A stretch of 64,000 bases of DNA from Stachybotrys elegans (lineage: Eukaryota; Ascomycota; Sordariomycetes; Hypocreales; Stachybotryaceae). The notes below the pieces were generated by a model, which ran no database searches, was not told the origin of the DNA, and was given only the letters and a program-made list of their open reading frames with translations. The DNA lies in NCBI GenBank assembly GCA_020746835.1, contig JAGPNK010000021.1, positions 186,001 through 250,000 on the forward strand, given 5' to 3'. Positions 35,084 to 45,632 of this stretch are shown one piece after another. Numbering within the stretch: position 1 is the first letter of the stretch; each line of letters begins with the position of its first letter. Both the position numbers and the translations under genes were made by a program.

Positions 35084-36588
35084 CAAGATAAATACCTGTC
35101 AATTGTCACTTTTTACAAAATCATCTCTATCGATGCTGGTGACCAACTCTACCCCATTGTATCCTCGTTGTATCCGAACTTCTTCCGTTTCACGCATGGC
35201 TTGCTCAAGTCTCCAGCTCCATGTACCTGAGCCTTGCCCTTCTCTTGTCAGCGGAGCGCTACTGCGATTTATGGAACAGCTCAAGAAATGAGCGGCCAGC
35301 GGGCGCAGTGGAGGCACAACAAGGCTCTGCCAGCGTACCAAAGTCACACAGCAGAACTTGGGTATGGGGTTTGATGCGTTTCGTGGTATGCTTGTCCATG
35401 TATGCCTTGACGCTCGATGTCAGCCAAACGACCAAGCCGGAATGGAGTGAAGTACTTGGTTAGTTTGGCTTCTACACAAAGTCCCCTGACGGTGAAGAAC
35501 TAGAATTTTAGGAATAAATATTAGTTCCGGAATGACAATTCAACAGCACTGCCGTGAACTTTGCAGTTGTTCGGTATGGGCAATGAGCGCCTGTAGTATT
35601 TTGTGAAGCCTATTGATGCAGTGGTAAAATCACCTGTCAATTCGTCGCAATTGCCACAAATCCTTCCTTGTGTTGGAAATGTTCACTCGGTCACCTTGTC
35701 AATGTCGTCCGCTCAAAGAAAAATGGCATGTCTCTGTGCAAAATTCTGGCCTCGGTTGTAGCAGAAAAAAGCCATCTATCTAATTACGGCTTAAATTCAG
35801 TTAAGCTTATTTTTTAGCACCATAACCTGTGGGGTATGGAGGCGTTTAGTCCGCTGCAAAATAGAAGCTTGGAGCAACCTGACTCCTCAAGCATTGTGTT
35901 TGGCCGCCACAGCTCTGTATATTGTAGCTTGGTTCGTCGGTCGAGCACACAGAGTAGTCCATCCGTAGAGAAGACATGCAGCCAACCCAAGACTTGACGG
36001 ATGCCAAGTCATTCTCGCAGGCTCTCCTCAAGCGCTAGAGCTATCGCGTGTGCTGCGCCCGCCGGTCGTTGGCTTGGCTGACGGTGAGCGAACAGGCTGG
36101 GGGAAGAAAGGCCCCAGTACCATCAAGGATGACGTGCACCCATGAAAGCCATGGCATTTTGTTCACCAACAAGGCACCCGGTTTGCCGTCTAGGCCACAG
36201 ATAACGGCAGGAGCAACGTAAGCATAGTTCAATGAATCGTGCTTGGCAGCGCCACTAGCAACAGGCCTCGACAGAGCCACCTTCCAATGGCAGGCCTTGA
36301 ATATTATGCACGGGTCCTGGTTCCATGTAGATAAGAGCCTAGCTCCTCAAATAAGACTGCTCGGCGCTTTATGATGTTGCATTCTTGGTACTCCACTCCA
36401 TCCTCTTTGTGGAAGGTCAAACCAGATCGGCTCCATCCAGGGAGGCAAAGGACCCGGCTAGCCTCAAATTGGGATTGGCGACACGGCGGGGTCGAAGCTG
36501 GTATAAGACGCCATGGGAGTGTCAGCATGTTCAGATACTCTGCCCTTCACCCGGCGTCTCAGTCCTCTAGCGGTTACCTACGGTCAAG
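35084..36588. other. Intergenic stretch
   Basis: 1.5 kb without a supportable gene; composition is ordinary. Right end is the promoter of the next gene. Confidence 0.5.
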
Positions 36589-38204
36589 ATGAAGTTTTCG
36601 TCCTCCTTCTGTCTTCTCCCCGCTGTGGCGAGCGCTGCTCACTTCTCCCGGGAGGAGTATGACTCTGGCGCTGTTCACCAGAAGATTCTCGACTTGAAGA
36701 ACGCACGTTGTCCCCTGGACCCTCCTCGCCTGTCACTTTAGCTAACATACCAATAGGCCCAATGGGATGCTCTTGAAGCCGCTGGTGCCCTCAACTCCAG
36801 CCAGTGGCCTTCTTGGAGAACCTGGGACGAGCTCAACCCCAGCGTAAGAAATGGCAGCCTCAAGTGTGAGGATGGGCTGGCAATCGCCGAGGAGGGTAAC
36901 CCCATGCAAACTTTCCGCTGCAACAACGTGAGTACCATTCCCATCTCATTCGCAATGACCATGGTTATGGGTCGGTTGCTGATTTTGCCAAGATGGATCT
37001 CTACGACTTCGTGAACCATGATGACATGGGCGGTGGCGAGAATGACCCACGGTACCCCAACCGACGAGGCTCGTCGGTCTGGGGCTGGGTGTCCCCCAAG
37101 GGACGACAGATTGCCTTGGTCGGTCAGCACACGGGCACTGCGTTCCTTGAGGTCAGCTGTAGAGGCAAGCTCCGTTATCTCGGTCGCCTCCCGTGTCAAG
37201 ATCCCGTCGGCTCCTCATGGCGAGAGATCCGCGTCTTGAACAATCTCGCCATCATCGGCTCTGAGGCTATTGGCCACAATGTTCAGATCTTTGACTTGAA
37301 CAAGGTGGCTGACCTCAGCCCCGAGAACCCTGTCACATTTGATCCCCAGACCGATCTCATGGGACTGTTTGACGACCTGCCAATCGGACGTGCACACAAT
37401 GTCGTGGTCGACTGGGATAACGAGTACGCCATTGCCGTGGGAGCTCAACCTCGAAACCAGACCTGCCAGGCTGGACTCGAGTACATTGATCTTTCGGACC
37501 CCACCAACCCCTTCAAGCCCGGATGTGCAAGCTCCGATGGCTATACCCACGATGCTCAGTGCGTGACATACAATGGACCCGATAAGCGCTACCTTGGACG
37601 CAACATCTGCGTGGCCTACAACGAAGATTCCGTCACCGTGTGGGACTCTACCGACAAGGCGGCATCTGTCATGCTCGGTCGCCTCGAATATGAGGGCGCC
37701 ACATACACCCACCAGGGCTGGTTCTTAGAGCGCAACTGGCACGAGTTTATCCTGTTGAACGACGAGCTCGACGAGTATGAGGGCGTCGGTAATGCCGCCA
37801 ACGGTATTCCCATTACGCACATCATGGATCTTAGTGACCTTGAAAACCCCAAGTACACTGGTTACTTTGAGAACACCGACCACGTTGCCATTGACCACAA
37901 CCTCTACATCGAGAACGGAATCATGTTCCAGTCCAACTACGGCGCCGGCGTCTGGGTGACGGATGTCAGCTCCATTTCCAGCTACCCTGACGGAAGCCGT
38001 GTGCGCAGGCTGGCCTTCTTCGACATGCACCCAGAAGATGATGCTACCGGCGGTTCCCTCGAGTTCGTGGGTTCGTGGGGTAACTTCCAGTTCCCATCTG
38101 GCTTCATCGTCGCCAACACCTTTGAGCGCGGCGCTTACGTGCTGCGTGTCGCCGAGGGTCCTGGACGCCACGGTGGTCGTGGTTTTGGTGGACCTTCCAA
38201 GTAA
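36589..38204 (+). CDS. Secreted LVIVD/choice-of-anchor-B-type beta-propeller protein
   Basis: Secreted protein of 498 residues from three exons (36589-36702, 36757-36927, 36993-38204). Residues 1-17 are a signal peptide (MKFSSSFCLLPAVASAA). The rest resembles bacterial choice-of-anchor B and LVIVD-repeat propellers, with repeated WGW-VSPKGRQIALVGQHTG, GRLPCQD, WREIRVLNNLAIIGSEA, HNVVVDWDNEYAIAVGA and THIMDLSDLENPKYTGYF segments. Fungal relatives are often labelled regulatory P domain proteins. Function is unknown. The first intron only keeps frame with a GC donor (GCACGT at 36703), CTAAC branch and TAG acceptor at 36754-36756. The second has a GTGAGT donor and a CAAG acceptor. The C-terminus is Gly-rich (RHGGRGFGGPSK). 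Confidence 0.78.
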
Positions 38205-38281
38205 ATGCCTTTACTGGTGCAGACTGGTGGCGGCGACTTGGCAAGAGAGACGTGTATTGAGAAAGGTTTTTCCATGTACTA

Positions 38282-38842
38282 TCAATACGAATAGAAGATT
38301 CTCGGCCCAGCTACTGCCAAATCCCAGGATATAAAGTCCTTATCGTAAACACCGGCAAGCTCAAAAGCCTCCGTGGTACCAGGTGGTTTGCACTCGGTGC
38401 TTTGAGTAAGGTAGGAACTGTATGTGGCATCCCAAGTTGCTAGGCCGGGCTTGACGGCAGACAGCCGACCAAGCTGTATATCTCGCTGGTTTCCAGGACC
38501 CCAGCCAGCCCTTGGCCCCGGAGCAGGGTCGTTGACGGTGAACAAGTCGATCTTTCTGCTACCGGCCAGAGCCGCTCCATCATTGAGGTAAAAGGCAAAT
38601 TGGCACCTTTTGCCTGCGACGCCTGCCGGGTATACAAATGTCACCAGGGCTGTGGTATCCTGACCACCGTTGGTGTTGGATTTGGCAATTAGGCCAGTCG
38701 AGGTTCCTGAAATGGCGCCAGTGCCAACATTGTATCTCCAAGTGACGGAGGGTGTAAAATAAGAATCCGATCTGGCTTCAAGGGGTGCGCCAAGCACAGA
38801 GGAGCTAGCTATAGTGACGATGATCGCGTGGTGTAGATGCAT
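38282..38842 (-). CDS. Secreted But2-like domain protein
   Basis: Intronless gene for a 186-residue protein with an N-terminal signal peptide (MHLHHAIIVTIASSSVLGAP). The body holds a beta-rich domain with one early Cys in GKRCQFAFYL, another late Cys in STECKPPGT, and the segment SWDLAVAGPRIFYSY at the end. This layout resembles fungal secreted proteins with the C-terminal domain first described in yeast But2 (ubiquitin-like-modifier binding), although that name does not predict function for secreted forms. I chose the ATG at 38842 because it begins the signal peptide; the upstream in-frame extension is unlike the family. Convergent with the LVIVD gene, 77 bp apart. Confidence 0.65.
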   Translation of the reverse strand: MHLHHAIIVTIASSSVLGAPLEARSDSYFTPSVTWRYNVGTGAISGTSTGLIAKSNTNGGQDTTALVTFVYPAGVAGKRCQFAFYLNDGAALAGSRKIDLFTVNDPAPGPRAGWGPGNQRDIQLGRLSAVKPGLATWDATYSSYLTQSTECKPPGTTEAFELAGVYDKDFISWDLAVAGPRIFYSY

Positions 38843-39366
38843 GATGCTCAGTTGAGACACGCTGAAAGAGCAAGGACGTTGAATGATAAAGACGACGATG
38901 ATGAGTATTGAAGAGGATTCCTTAAGAGATGAGGTGTGAATATCAATGTCAAGCCGTGGCACGAACAGGAACATTGACGCACTTTATACTCCAACACACG
39001 ATACCAGGAGAGCTTAACAAGCCGGGCTTATGCAAACTACAACAATAAGGTTTGGGGCCGCGAACATTTGTTTCCTGCAGAATGTGGCTATCGTACTGCT
39101 CAGTCGCTGCAAGCATCATAGGGACTCAAATATAGTCTTCTTGAACTCTGGTGAAGGTTAGGCTCGTTTATTAGCTACCTGACCCTAACTTAAAATAAAG
39201 TTATTTGAAGCCCATGTGTTGTATTCGGTTAAGCACGCCTGAGTCGCAACGAACTTGGTAAAAGCTTCTTACTAGTCTACTTGTCCGCAATCGGAGAGAC
39301 ACAGCTAACTGAAACATATGTATTTCACATTCGGTCAATTGTAATCATCTATCTGCTTGTCGATGT
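38843..39366. other. Intergenic gap
   Basis: 524 bp between the But2-like promoter and the acyl-CoA oxidase stop codon. Nothing else seen. Confidence 0.5.
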
Positions 39367-41478
39367 CTATAATTTTGCCTTCTGGCCAGCCTCTTTCAAC
39401 AACTTCTTGAACAGTACAGGAGACTCGGGGTAGGGGTCCACCACAATATCATTGAGGGGATTGACTTCGGATGCCCTGTGGAACAAATCCTCGTAAACCT
39501 TTCCATCATAACGGCCCAGTGAGCTATCAAGCTGCCAGTCTGGGAATTTCCAGGCATCGACAAGACGCACAGCGTGAGGCCTAATGTTCCCCAGCAGTGC
39601 GAGGCTACGCTTGGTCCGAGCAAGCTGAATCTGACGCACCGTGGTGGCAGCACTGGTGAAAAACTCGGAAGCCTGTGCCTCGAGATGGTGGAGAGAGAAC
39701 AGCTGGAACAGCTTCCTTAGCAAAGCTACAGTGTCGGGATCCAAAGCCGATTTTGTAGCTTCATCTTGGAGCGCGTCGTAAAAGTACTTGACAACGAGAT
39801 ACTGCGCGTAGGCTGTAGACAGGCGCCAAAAATCAATGAGCAGACTGTTCCATGATTGCTTCTCTTCGTCCCGATGCTTGAGCGCTTCAAAGGTCAGGAA
39901 GGCCACGCGCCACGCAAACGCATCAACAAGATCGCTGTCATCGCCCAGGACATCAAAAGCGGCACCGATATCCCGGCGACGTATGAATTCCTTGAGAATA
40001 CGCGAAATGCTGTTATCGGGATTCTTGCCAGCCAAGACAGCACGTGCCGACTTGAGCAGGTAACGAGCCACCTGCTGCGTAAGCATGTAGTTGTCACCCT
40101 CCCAGGTCACAGTTGGCAAGTAGTCTGCGTACCAGCTACCGATGCCTGAAAAGGCAGAGTAACCATGTCCACCGCACGCGCGACGGCAGACCTCAAGCCC
40201 CTCGGCGGCGGTGGTGGAAGCAAAGGCCTTGAGAGCGCAGGAGATGGCATGCAGGTCAGCCAGCAGGTCGCTTCCCGGGTTGAGCTCCTCAGGGCCCGCG
40301 CCACGCTTGGCATCGTCGAGGTCCTTGGCAGTGCGGGTCTGCGACATGCGCTTCTGGTTCTCGTTATAAATGTTGATCATGGCGCGACCTGTGAAGTGCA
40401 GCGCGTATGAAGCAGCCAGCAGCGGCAAAAGCCGATGCTGGACCATGGTGTAGTTAAGGACTTGGTTCTCTTCCGTCTCTTCCTCTCCGGCATCACGATC
40501 TTGGAACTGCCGGCGCACCGCACAGTATCTTGTGGCGATTGTAACACCTCGCGCGAGGACAGAGCCGGATTGCAGAACAATGGACGAGCGGATATAGGTA
40601 AGGGTACCGTAAACAAGAGCCGGGTTCGCGGGCCGTATGTACTTGCTTGTCTCCGGGTCTACACCCGAGAAGCGGCTGAGCATGTTGATGTGCGGAATTT
40701 TGACATGATTAAAGAGGAGGAAGCCGTTGTCCATGGTGTTGTATCCAAACTTGGGACCAATGTCGCCGACGTGGATGTTTGGGAGAGGCTCATGAGTTAC
40801 GAGGTCTCGAATTTGGACGACAAAGGGATGCGGTCCGTGCGACTTCCCGTTCAGAATCAGTTGCGCAACCACGACGGCATGGTTGGCGGCCTTGCCAAGC
40901 GAACCAATCCACCACTTGGAGGCAGTCAGATGCGGTGAGTGAATTGTAAATGTCTTGTCTTGAGGGTTCCAGGTGGCAGTAGTCTCGAGACCGCGGACGT
41001 TGGAGCCGTGGCCCAGCTCTGTTTGGGCGTAGCACCCAATGTACTCGTAATTATTGGCCTTGCGGAGGAAGAGCTCGTGCTGCTCAGGAGTCCCCTGCTC
41101 CTGGAGCGTCTTGAGGAACATGCTCGCATGCAGCCCGTAGGGAGTTGGCTCGCTGATGAGCTCATTGGCCGCCTGGTACTCTTCCTGGCTCCATTTGTGC
41201 TTGACGTGGAGGCGTCGCAGTGCCTTGGCGCGGGCAAGCGAGGCCTCGATTCTCTCTGTCCGGCCTCGGAAGTAGTTCTGAGACTTGTCAAAGACGGGGT
41301 CTGCTTGGAGAATCTCTAGGATTCTGGCGTTTCGGTCAAGGACGTCCTGCGTAAACAGGAACGCGGCGAGCTGGTCCGTGTCCAGAGTTGACTTTGCCCG
41401 TTCTTGTTCGAGCAGTTCCGAGCCTTGGACGCCCGAAGGCTTGAGGGCCTTGACCCAGTCGGGATTGGGAGGAGGCAT
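39367..41478 (-). CDS. Peroxisomal acyl-CoA oxidase
   Basis: Intronless 703-residue flavoprotein that carries out the first step of peroxisomal beta-oxidation, turning acyl-CoA into trans-2-enoyl-CoA with production of H2O2. The protein ends in GQKAKL, and the final AKL is a type 1 peroxisomal targeting signal. Family blocks include YIGCYAQTELGHGSNVRGL (flavin side), TASKWWIGSLGKAANHAVV, GYNTMDNGFLLF, RRACGGHGYSAFSGIG and YLPTVTWEGDN, whose Glu is the catalytic base. The length is normal. The upstream gap holds two CCGAGG sites, the core of the fatty-acid response element bound by FarA/FarB-type regulators, so induction by fatty acids is plausible. Confidence 0.96.
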   Translation of the reverse strand: MPPPNPDWVKALKPSGVQGSELLEQERAKSTLDTDQLAAFLFTQDVLDRNARILEILQADPVFDKSQNYFRGRTERIEASLARAKALRRLHVKHKWSQEEYQAANELISEPTPYGLHASMFLKTLQEQGTPEQHELFLRKANNYEYIGCYAQTELGHGSNVRGLETTATWNPQDKTFTIHSPHLTASKWWIGSLGKAANHAVVVAQLILNGKSHGPHPFVVQIRDLVTHEPLPNIHVGDIGPKFGYNTMDNGFLLFNHVKIPHINMLSRFSGVDPETSKYIRPANPALVYGTLTYIRSSIVLQSGSVLARGVTIATRYCAVRRQFQDRDAGEEETEENQVLNYTMVQHRLLPLLAASYALHFTGRAMINIYNENQKRMSQTRTAKDLDDAKRGAGPEELNPGSDLLADLHAISCALKAFASTTAAEGLEVCRRACGGHGYSAFSGIGSWYADYLPTVTWEGDNYMLTQQVARYLLKSARAVLAGKNPDNSISRILKEFIRRRDIGAAFDVLGDDSDLVDAFAWRVAFLTFEALKHRDEEKQSWNSLLIDFWRLSTAYAQYLVVKYFYDALQDEATKSALDPDTVALLRKLFQLFSLHHLEAQASEFFTSAATTVRQIQLARTKRSLALLGNIRPHAVRLVDAWKFPDWQLDSSLGRYDGKVYEDLFHRASEVNPLNDIVVDPYPESPVLFKKLLKEAGQKAKL

Positions 41479-41596
41479 TTCGTGGATATCGAAGCTTCAC
41501 AGAGGTAGGGGAGAGGTGAAGGGAAGAGAAGAGAAGAAAGTGCAGCGTGTCGCATCTCCCAAGATGGTGAGGAAAAGCTTGGACCTCCCCCACGCG

Positions 41597-41685
41597 CCGA
41601 GGCGCAATTCGGATGTCGCCGGCTATTGTGTCTGGGGTTATGGGTCGCCTGGAGCACAAGATGACGCTAAACTCGTCGTCCGAGG
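41597..41685. promoter_or_regulatory. Two candidate fatty-acid response sites (CCGAGG)
   Basis: CCGAGG (reverse complement CCTCGG) occurs at 41597-41602 and 41680-41685, about 120 and 200 bp upstream of the acyl-CoA oxidase start. This six-base core is the FarA/FarB site known from Aspergillus peroxisomal and beta-oxidation genes. Two hits in under 500 bp exceed the roughly 0.2 expected by chance on both strands. Binding is inferred. Confidence 0.5.
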
Positions 41686-41956
41686 TCCAAGGCTCTCTCC
41701 TCGTTGGGGAAGACGCCTACCCTAGACTGGTCCACGCCTACCTGATTCGGGACAGTCCCATGATGCAAATACTCAGAATGAGTCATGGTTCATCACCATT
41801 CCAGAGCCATCGTAGTAAAGATTGAACATATATTGCGGGTGGCCAGAGTGAAAGAAGGTGAGCCAGACTTGAGTATTACCTCTCAAGTCACTTCATTGCT
41901 GTCGTTGATCCTCGAGAGCCATTCCCTGGTCTCCGTCTTCCTCCATTTCCGAATCC

Positions 41957-43074
41957 ATGACCCTAGATACGGTACAGACGACCACTGTAGCAATGGACTC
42001 CACAACTTCCCCCGCACAAGCAGATGCTCCAGCACTGTCCCAGTCAGCGATGCTGGAATGCCGGCTCTGCGATCTATCCTTTGATACCGCCGAGGAGAAA
42101 CGGCAGCACGCTAAAAGCGAATGGCAGTAAGTGTCAATTAAAAATTCCCTCACCTTTGCTCACGTTGATGTAGTGTGTACAAAATCCGATGCCGAGTCGC
42201 GGAGCCTGGCACAATTGTACCCCCGCCTGGCAGCTCAAAGCCGGAGCAAGACCGGAATGTGACTCGGAAAATCCTCCCACCAGCCAACGATGACCAAGAT
42301 GAAGACTCGGACAGCAGTACGTCATCTGTCGAAGAGGTGGCTGAGTTTGTCAACAATAAATGTCTATTCTGTACTCGAACCAGCCAGGACTTTGACGAAA
42401 ACTTCACGCACATGTGTCAAGCCCACAGCCTCTTCATCCCCTTCCAAACATCGTTGACAGTCGACATGGAGACTTTGATCTGGTACCTCCACTTGCTGAT
42501 ATTCAGTTATCGGGAATGCATCTGCTGCGGGAGACGACGGCGAACGGTTGAAGCAGTGCAGCAGCATATGGCTTCAACAGGGCATTGCAGATTCGATATC
42601 TCTGAGGAGATGAGCGAGTTCTATGACATGGAATCCTTGTCACAGCAGGAAAACAGCCAGTTCAGCCACCCAGATGATCACACCCTTCGACTACCATCAG
42701 GGAAGCTTCTATCTCACCGTTCTGCCATCGAGCAGACACCAAGGGCTGCTTTGAAAGGAAAACAGACGGCTGCTTCTCTTGCAGCGCCTGAATCACACGA
42801 GGACAGCGCCACATCCGACGCTCTAACCAAGAAGGATCGCCACGATCAGGCCCTCATAGCACAGTTTAATCGTCTGAGCACCAGTGATCAAAGGAGTCTC
42901 ATGCATCTGCCGGCATCTCAGCAGCGGTCACTACTACTCACTCACAAGAAAGAACTGGACAAGGCAAAGCGCGCCGAACGAAGGAAGCGAAGCAAGATGG
43001 ATCATGTGGGAAACAAAATTGCGGTGCACACGAATTATTACAAGCAAGAGGTTCCGGTTTATATGGGTGGGTGA
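41957..43074 (+). CDS. Rei1/Reh1-like C2H2 zinc-finger protein
   Basis: Protein of 356 residues from exons 41957-42126 and 42174-43074 over a 47-bp intron. It is related to Rei1/Reh1, cytoplasmic factors that act late in maturation of the 60S ribosomal subunit. The first zinc finger CRLCDLSFDTAEEKRQHAKSEWH is completed by the splice and is followed by VYKIRCRVA, matching the SEWHRYNLKRRVA landmark. A second finger pair begins CLFCTRTSQDF, and a third CICCGRRRRTVEAVQQHM. Then LRLPSGKLLSHRS and a basic C-terminal helix (KAKRAERRKRSKM), also typical. It is shorter and more divergent than usual fungal Rei1 proteins, so it may be a paralogue. An acidic Ser-rich linker (DEDSDSSTSSVEE) separates fingers one and two. 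Confidence 0.8.
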
Positions 43075-43424
43075 ATCATCTTTCATGGAGTGTTGCAGGG
43101 TTTCAACTTTTGTAATAGACAGCGTTGCTTAACAAGAAGTCATTTGTACGAATGAAACTCCTACTGCCTGGCCTCAATATGGTATGATCATCAAAGCTCT
43201 CGTCGCGTGTCTTTTAGATGACATTTATTGCACGACTAATACTAGAGTACATGATGTCTTTCCAATGATGTGGCAGTTTCTACTCAGTAGTTTTGCATTA
43301 TTCCATCTCCAAGCTGGTGAGGTCTGCTATTGACAGCATCCGGGCTAGATATTCCGTCGTCAAAGAACTAAGGGGTTGACAAACTTGACTTGTAACCGCC
43401 CAAGAAAAGCAAGCTCACAACTCT
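43075..43424. other. Intergenic gap between convergent genes
   Basis: 350 bp, no feature recognised. Confidence 0.5.
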
Positions 43425-44411
43425 TCAAGACTCATCTCTAGCTTTTGCCCAAGCAATTGTCGCCCCGAGACGGTCGCCTGCCTCGTAGAATAGATAAGTC
43501 CCTCCTTCATAGGTCAGAATCTCTGGAGAAGCAACGCGCCCGGTGTCATTGCCTTCTCCACTGGCTGCATGGAGCAGGATGGGGACAGATCCAATGTCCC
43601 GCAAGGTGGCGTCAATTGTCCGGGCGTAAATCCTGCCACTCGAGGCATGGTAAACAACATAGAGCTGTCCATCCCACTCCCAAATATTGCCAGCCGAGAC
43701 GTTAGAGTCCTCCTCTGGCCCCGGTTGGACAACGTAGTCGGGGTCTACTTCCCAAGCTCTTCCGTCAACAGACTCAGCCAAGCGAATGCGACGGATATTG
43801 TCCCGCTCATTGCCCATGTAAAACATGGCATACGCATAACCGGACGATGCATCAGGATGCGGAAAGACCCGCGCATAGCTGCTTTCAGTGACATTCGCAC
43901 CGCCCATGGCGTTGTCTACTGCAATTCCACCATAGTCGAAATTTAGACCATCGTCCGTCTCTGCCCACCGCGTCTGAGAGTTGCTCCCGTGAAAATACAG
44001 AAAGAGCCGTCCTGCCTCAGAGTTCCAGGCTGCATCAGGACTCGAGGTGTGAGGCACCGAATAATGAGGTTCCCAAACCCGTGAGATGACGGGATTGCCG
44101 GTATATTCCCTCCAAGGTCCATCAAGACTGGAGGCATACATGAGAGAAATGCCTCCTGGGTTGTCATGAGGGGCATAGTAGATGTACCATTCGGCAAGAG
44201 GGTCCTGCAGATACTCTCCGGCATGAAAGACGGATGGGAAAATGAACTCGTCGGTCGGATTGTACAACATTTGACTCTTTTCTGTAATTATCCCTTGGTA
44301 GTTGAAAGACGGCCAGCCATCTGGTGGAGTGGCTGTTTGGGCGCTCGATAGTGTCGCCATTAGCAAGCCCATGAGAGGGAGCGCCATGATTCTAAATTGA
44401 TAAGAAACCAT
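43425..44411 (-). CDS. Secreted five-bladed propeller glycosidase-like protein (GH43/GH32-like)
   Basis: Intronless gene for about 328 residues, with a signal peptide (hydrophobic stretch MALPLMGLLMATLSSAQ). Two starts are possible, 44411 and 44387; the shorter gives a cleaner signal peptide and 320 residues. Repeated blade motifs are seen: AEWYIYYAPHD, LMYASSLDGPWREY, GRLFLYFHGSN, YAYAMFYMGNE, IRLAESVDGRAWE, GQLYVVYHAS and GTYLFYEAG. This is the five-blade fold of GH43, GH32, GH62 and related families, suggesting action on arabinan, xylan or fructan. I could not place the three catalytic acids with certainty, so substrate and even enzymatic activity are open. Confidence 0.7.
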   Translation of the reverse strand: MVSYQFRIMALPLMGLLMATLSSAQTATPPDGWPSFNYQGIITEKSQMLYNPTDEFIFPSVFHAGEYLQDPLAEWYIYYAPHDNPGGISLMYASSLDGPWREYTGNPVISRVWEPHYSVPHTSSPDAAWNSEAGRLFLYFHGSNSQTRWAETDDGLNFDYGGIAVDNAMGGANVTESSYARVFPHPDASSGYAYAMFYMGNERDNIRRIRLAESVDGRAWEVDPDYVVQPGPEEDSNVSAGNIWEWDGQLYVVYHASSGRIYARTIDATLRDIGSVPILLHAASGEGNDTGRVASPEILTYEGGTYLFYEAGDRLGATIAWAKARDES

Positions 44412-45632
44412 CACGACGTGGTGCCGTGGTATCGTTCTAGTGCAATAGGTCCAATGGAGAATCTCAAGTCCTTGCACCTAGACATACGAGAGGCGAGCTC
44501 CCATGTAGATATAAACACCTATTCATGTGCCATGTTCGCAGGATCCACAAGCTGGCAGCCTCCCTTGCCAGGCATGACATCAGTGCAATTTTCCCCTCAA
44601 CTTGTAATTTGGGGGCCATCCCATCACGCGGAAGGATAGTGATTGTGGCGTGCTTGGAGAATGCAAATGGGGAGGGAAAGATGCACGTACTCGTGAATCG
44701 ATAAATAAACTACATGAGTTGCAATTTTCGAATGAGATGATCTGGATGGCGTTGACAAAACCACACAATATAAGACAAATAAATAACAACCATGTGCTAT
44801 TGAACATGTAAGAAGAGGATCAGCCTCAGGGTACACCTATTTTTAGGAAGTGCATTATCGGGGCCAATTATAGACAATATTTTAAGGACCATCCTTCCGG
44901 CAAAATCTACGATCTTGACATAATCTCGACACTCCTATGGAACAGTCACCCTATGACTCCCCAACCCGGCATTGCACAGAATAGGGCTTGCGCACCACTA
45001 CCCTTATAGTCTTCAACAATAGGCCTGAAATATTTCTTCGTTTACTCATTTCCGTGCCTGCTGCAGTTGCAGTTGTGGCGTTTCTTTTGCTACAGTCAGG
45101 TCTGACAGTCATGGATAGAAGAGTGCGCTGTCTGGTTGGTACACAAGGTTCATGTACGCCTGGGCAGGGTTTGGATACATTTGGCAGTGAATTTTGGACT
45201 GTAGATCATCATGAATTGCCTTATTTATGTGCTGCCTGGTTGCACAAGTACTATGCAGCGATTCGTAATGCACCTTGGCGGACCAGCCCTTCACCGAACA
45301 AATCAAGGTGGATTGACGCAATCACTGTTGGTTCGGCTTTGTCGGCCTTTTGCGATGGTTGTCTCTTGGCAGCTGCTCTTTTTGGTGTAGGCTAGGATTT
45401 GCCAGCCCCTTGCATTTGTAACCCAGTAATGCAAGACCAAGGAACCGAGTATCACAGCAGGGGCTTCTCCAGCCACACTCCGATCTGCATAATAACGGTG
45501 ACATAAAAATTGCAGGGCCGTAGATAAAAGCGATAAAAGCTCAACGAGGGGTCGTTCCCTCGTGTCCCACCTCCTCACTCTTGCGTTTTGTGGACGTCGC
45601 CAATCCGCACAGAGTCGTCCAGAACAAATACA
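44412..45632. other. Intergenic stretch between divergent genes
   Basis: 1.2 kb between two secreted-protein genes that are transcribed apart. ORF 44988-45395 begins at a non-ATG codon and has no family match, so it was not called. Confidence 0.5.

Noticed and set aside
44988..45395. 135-codon plus-strand ORF with a hydrophobic start
   Set aside because: It begins at TTG, not ATG, and shows no conserved pattern.
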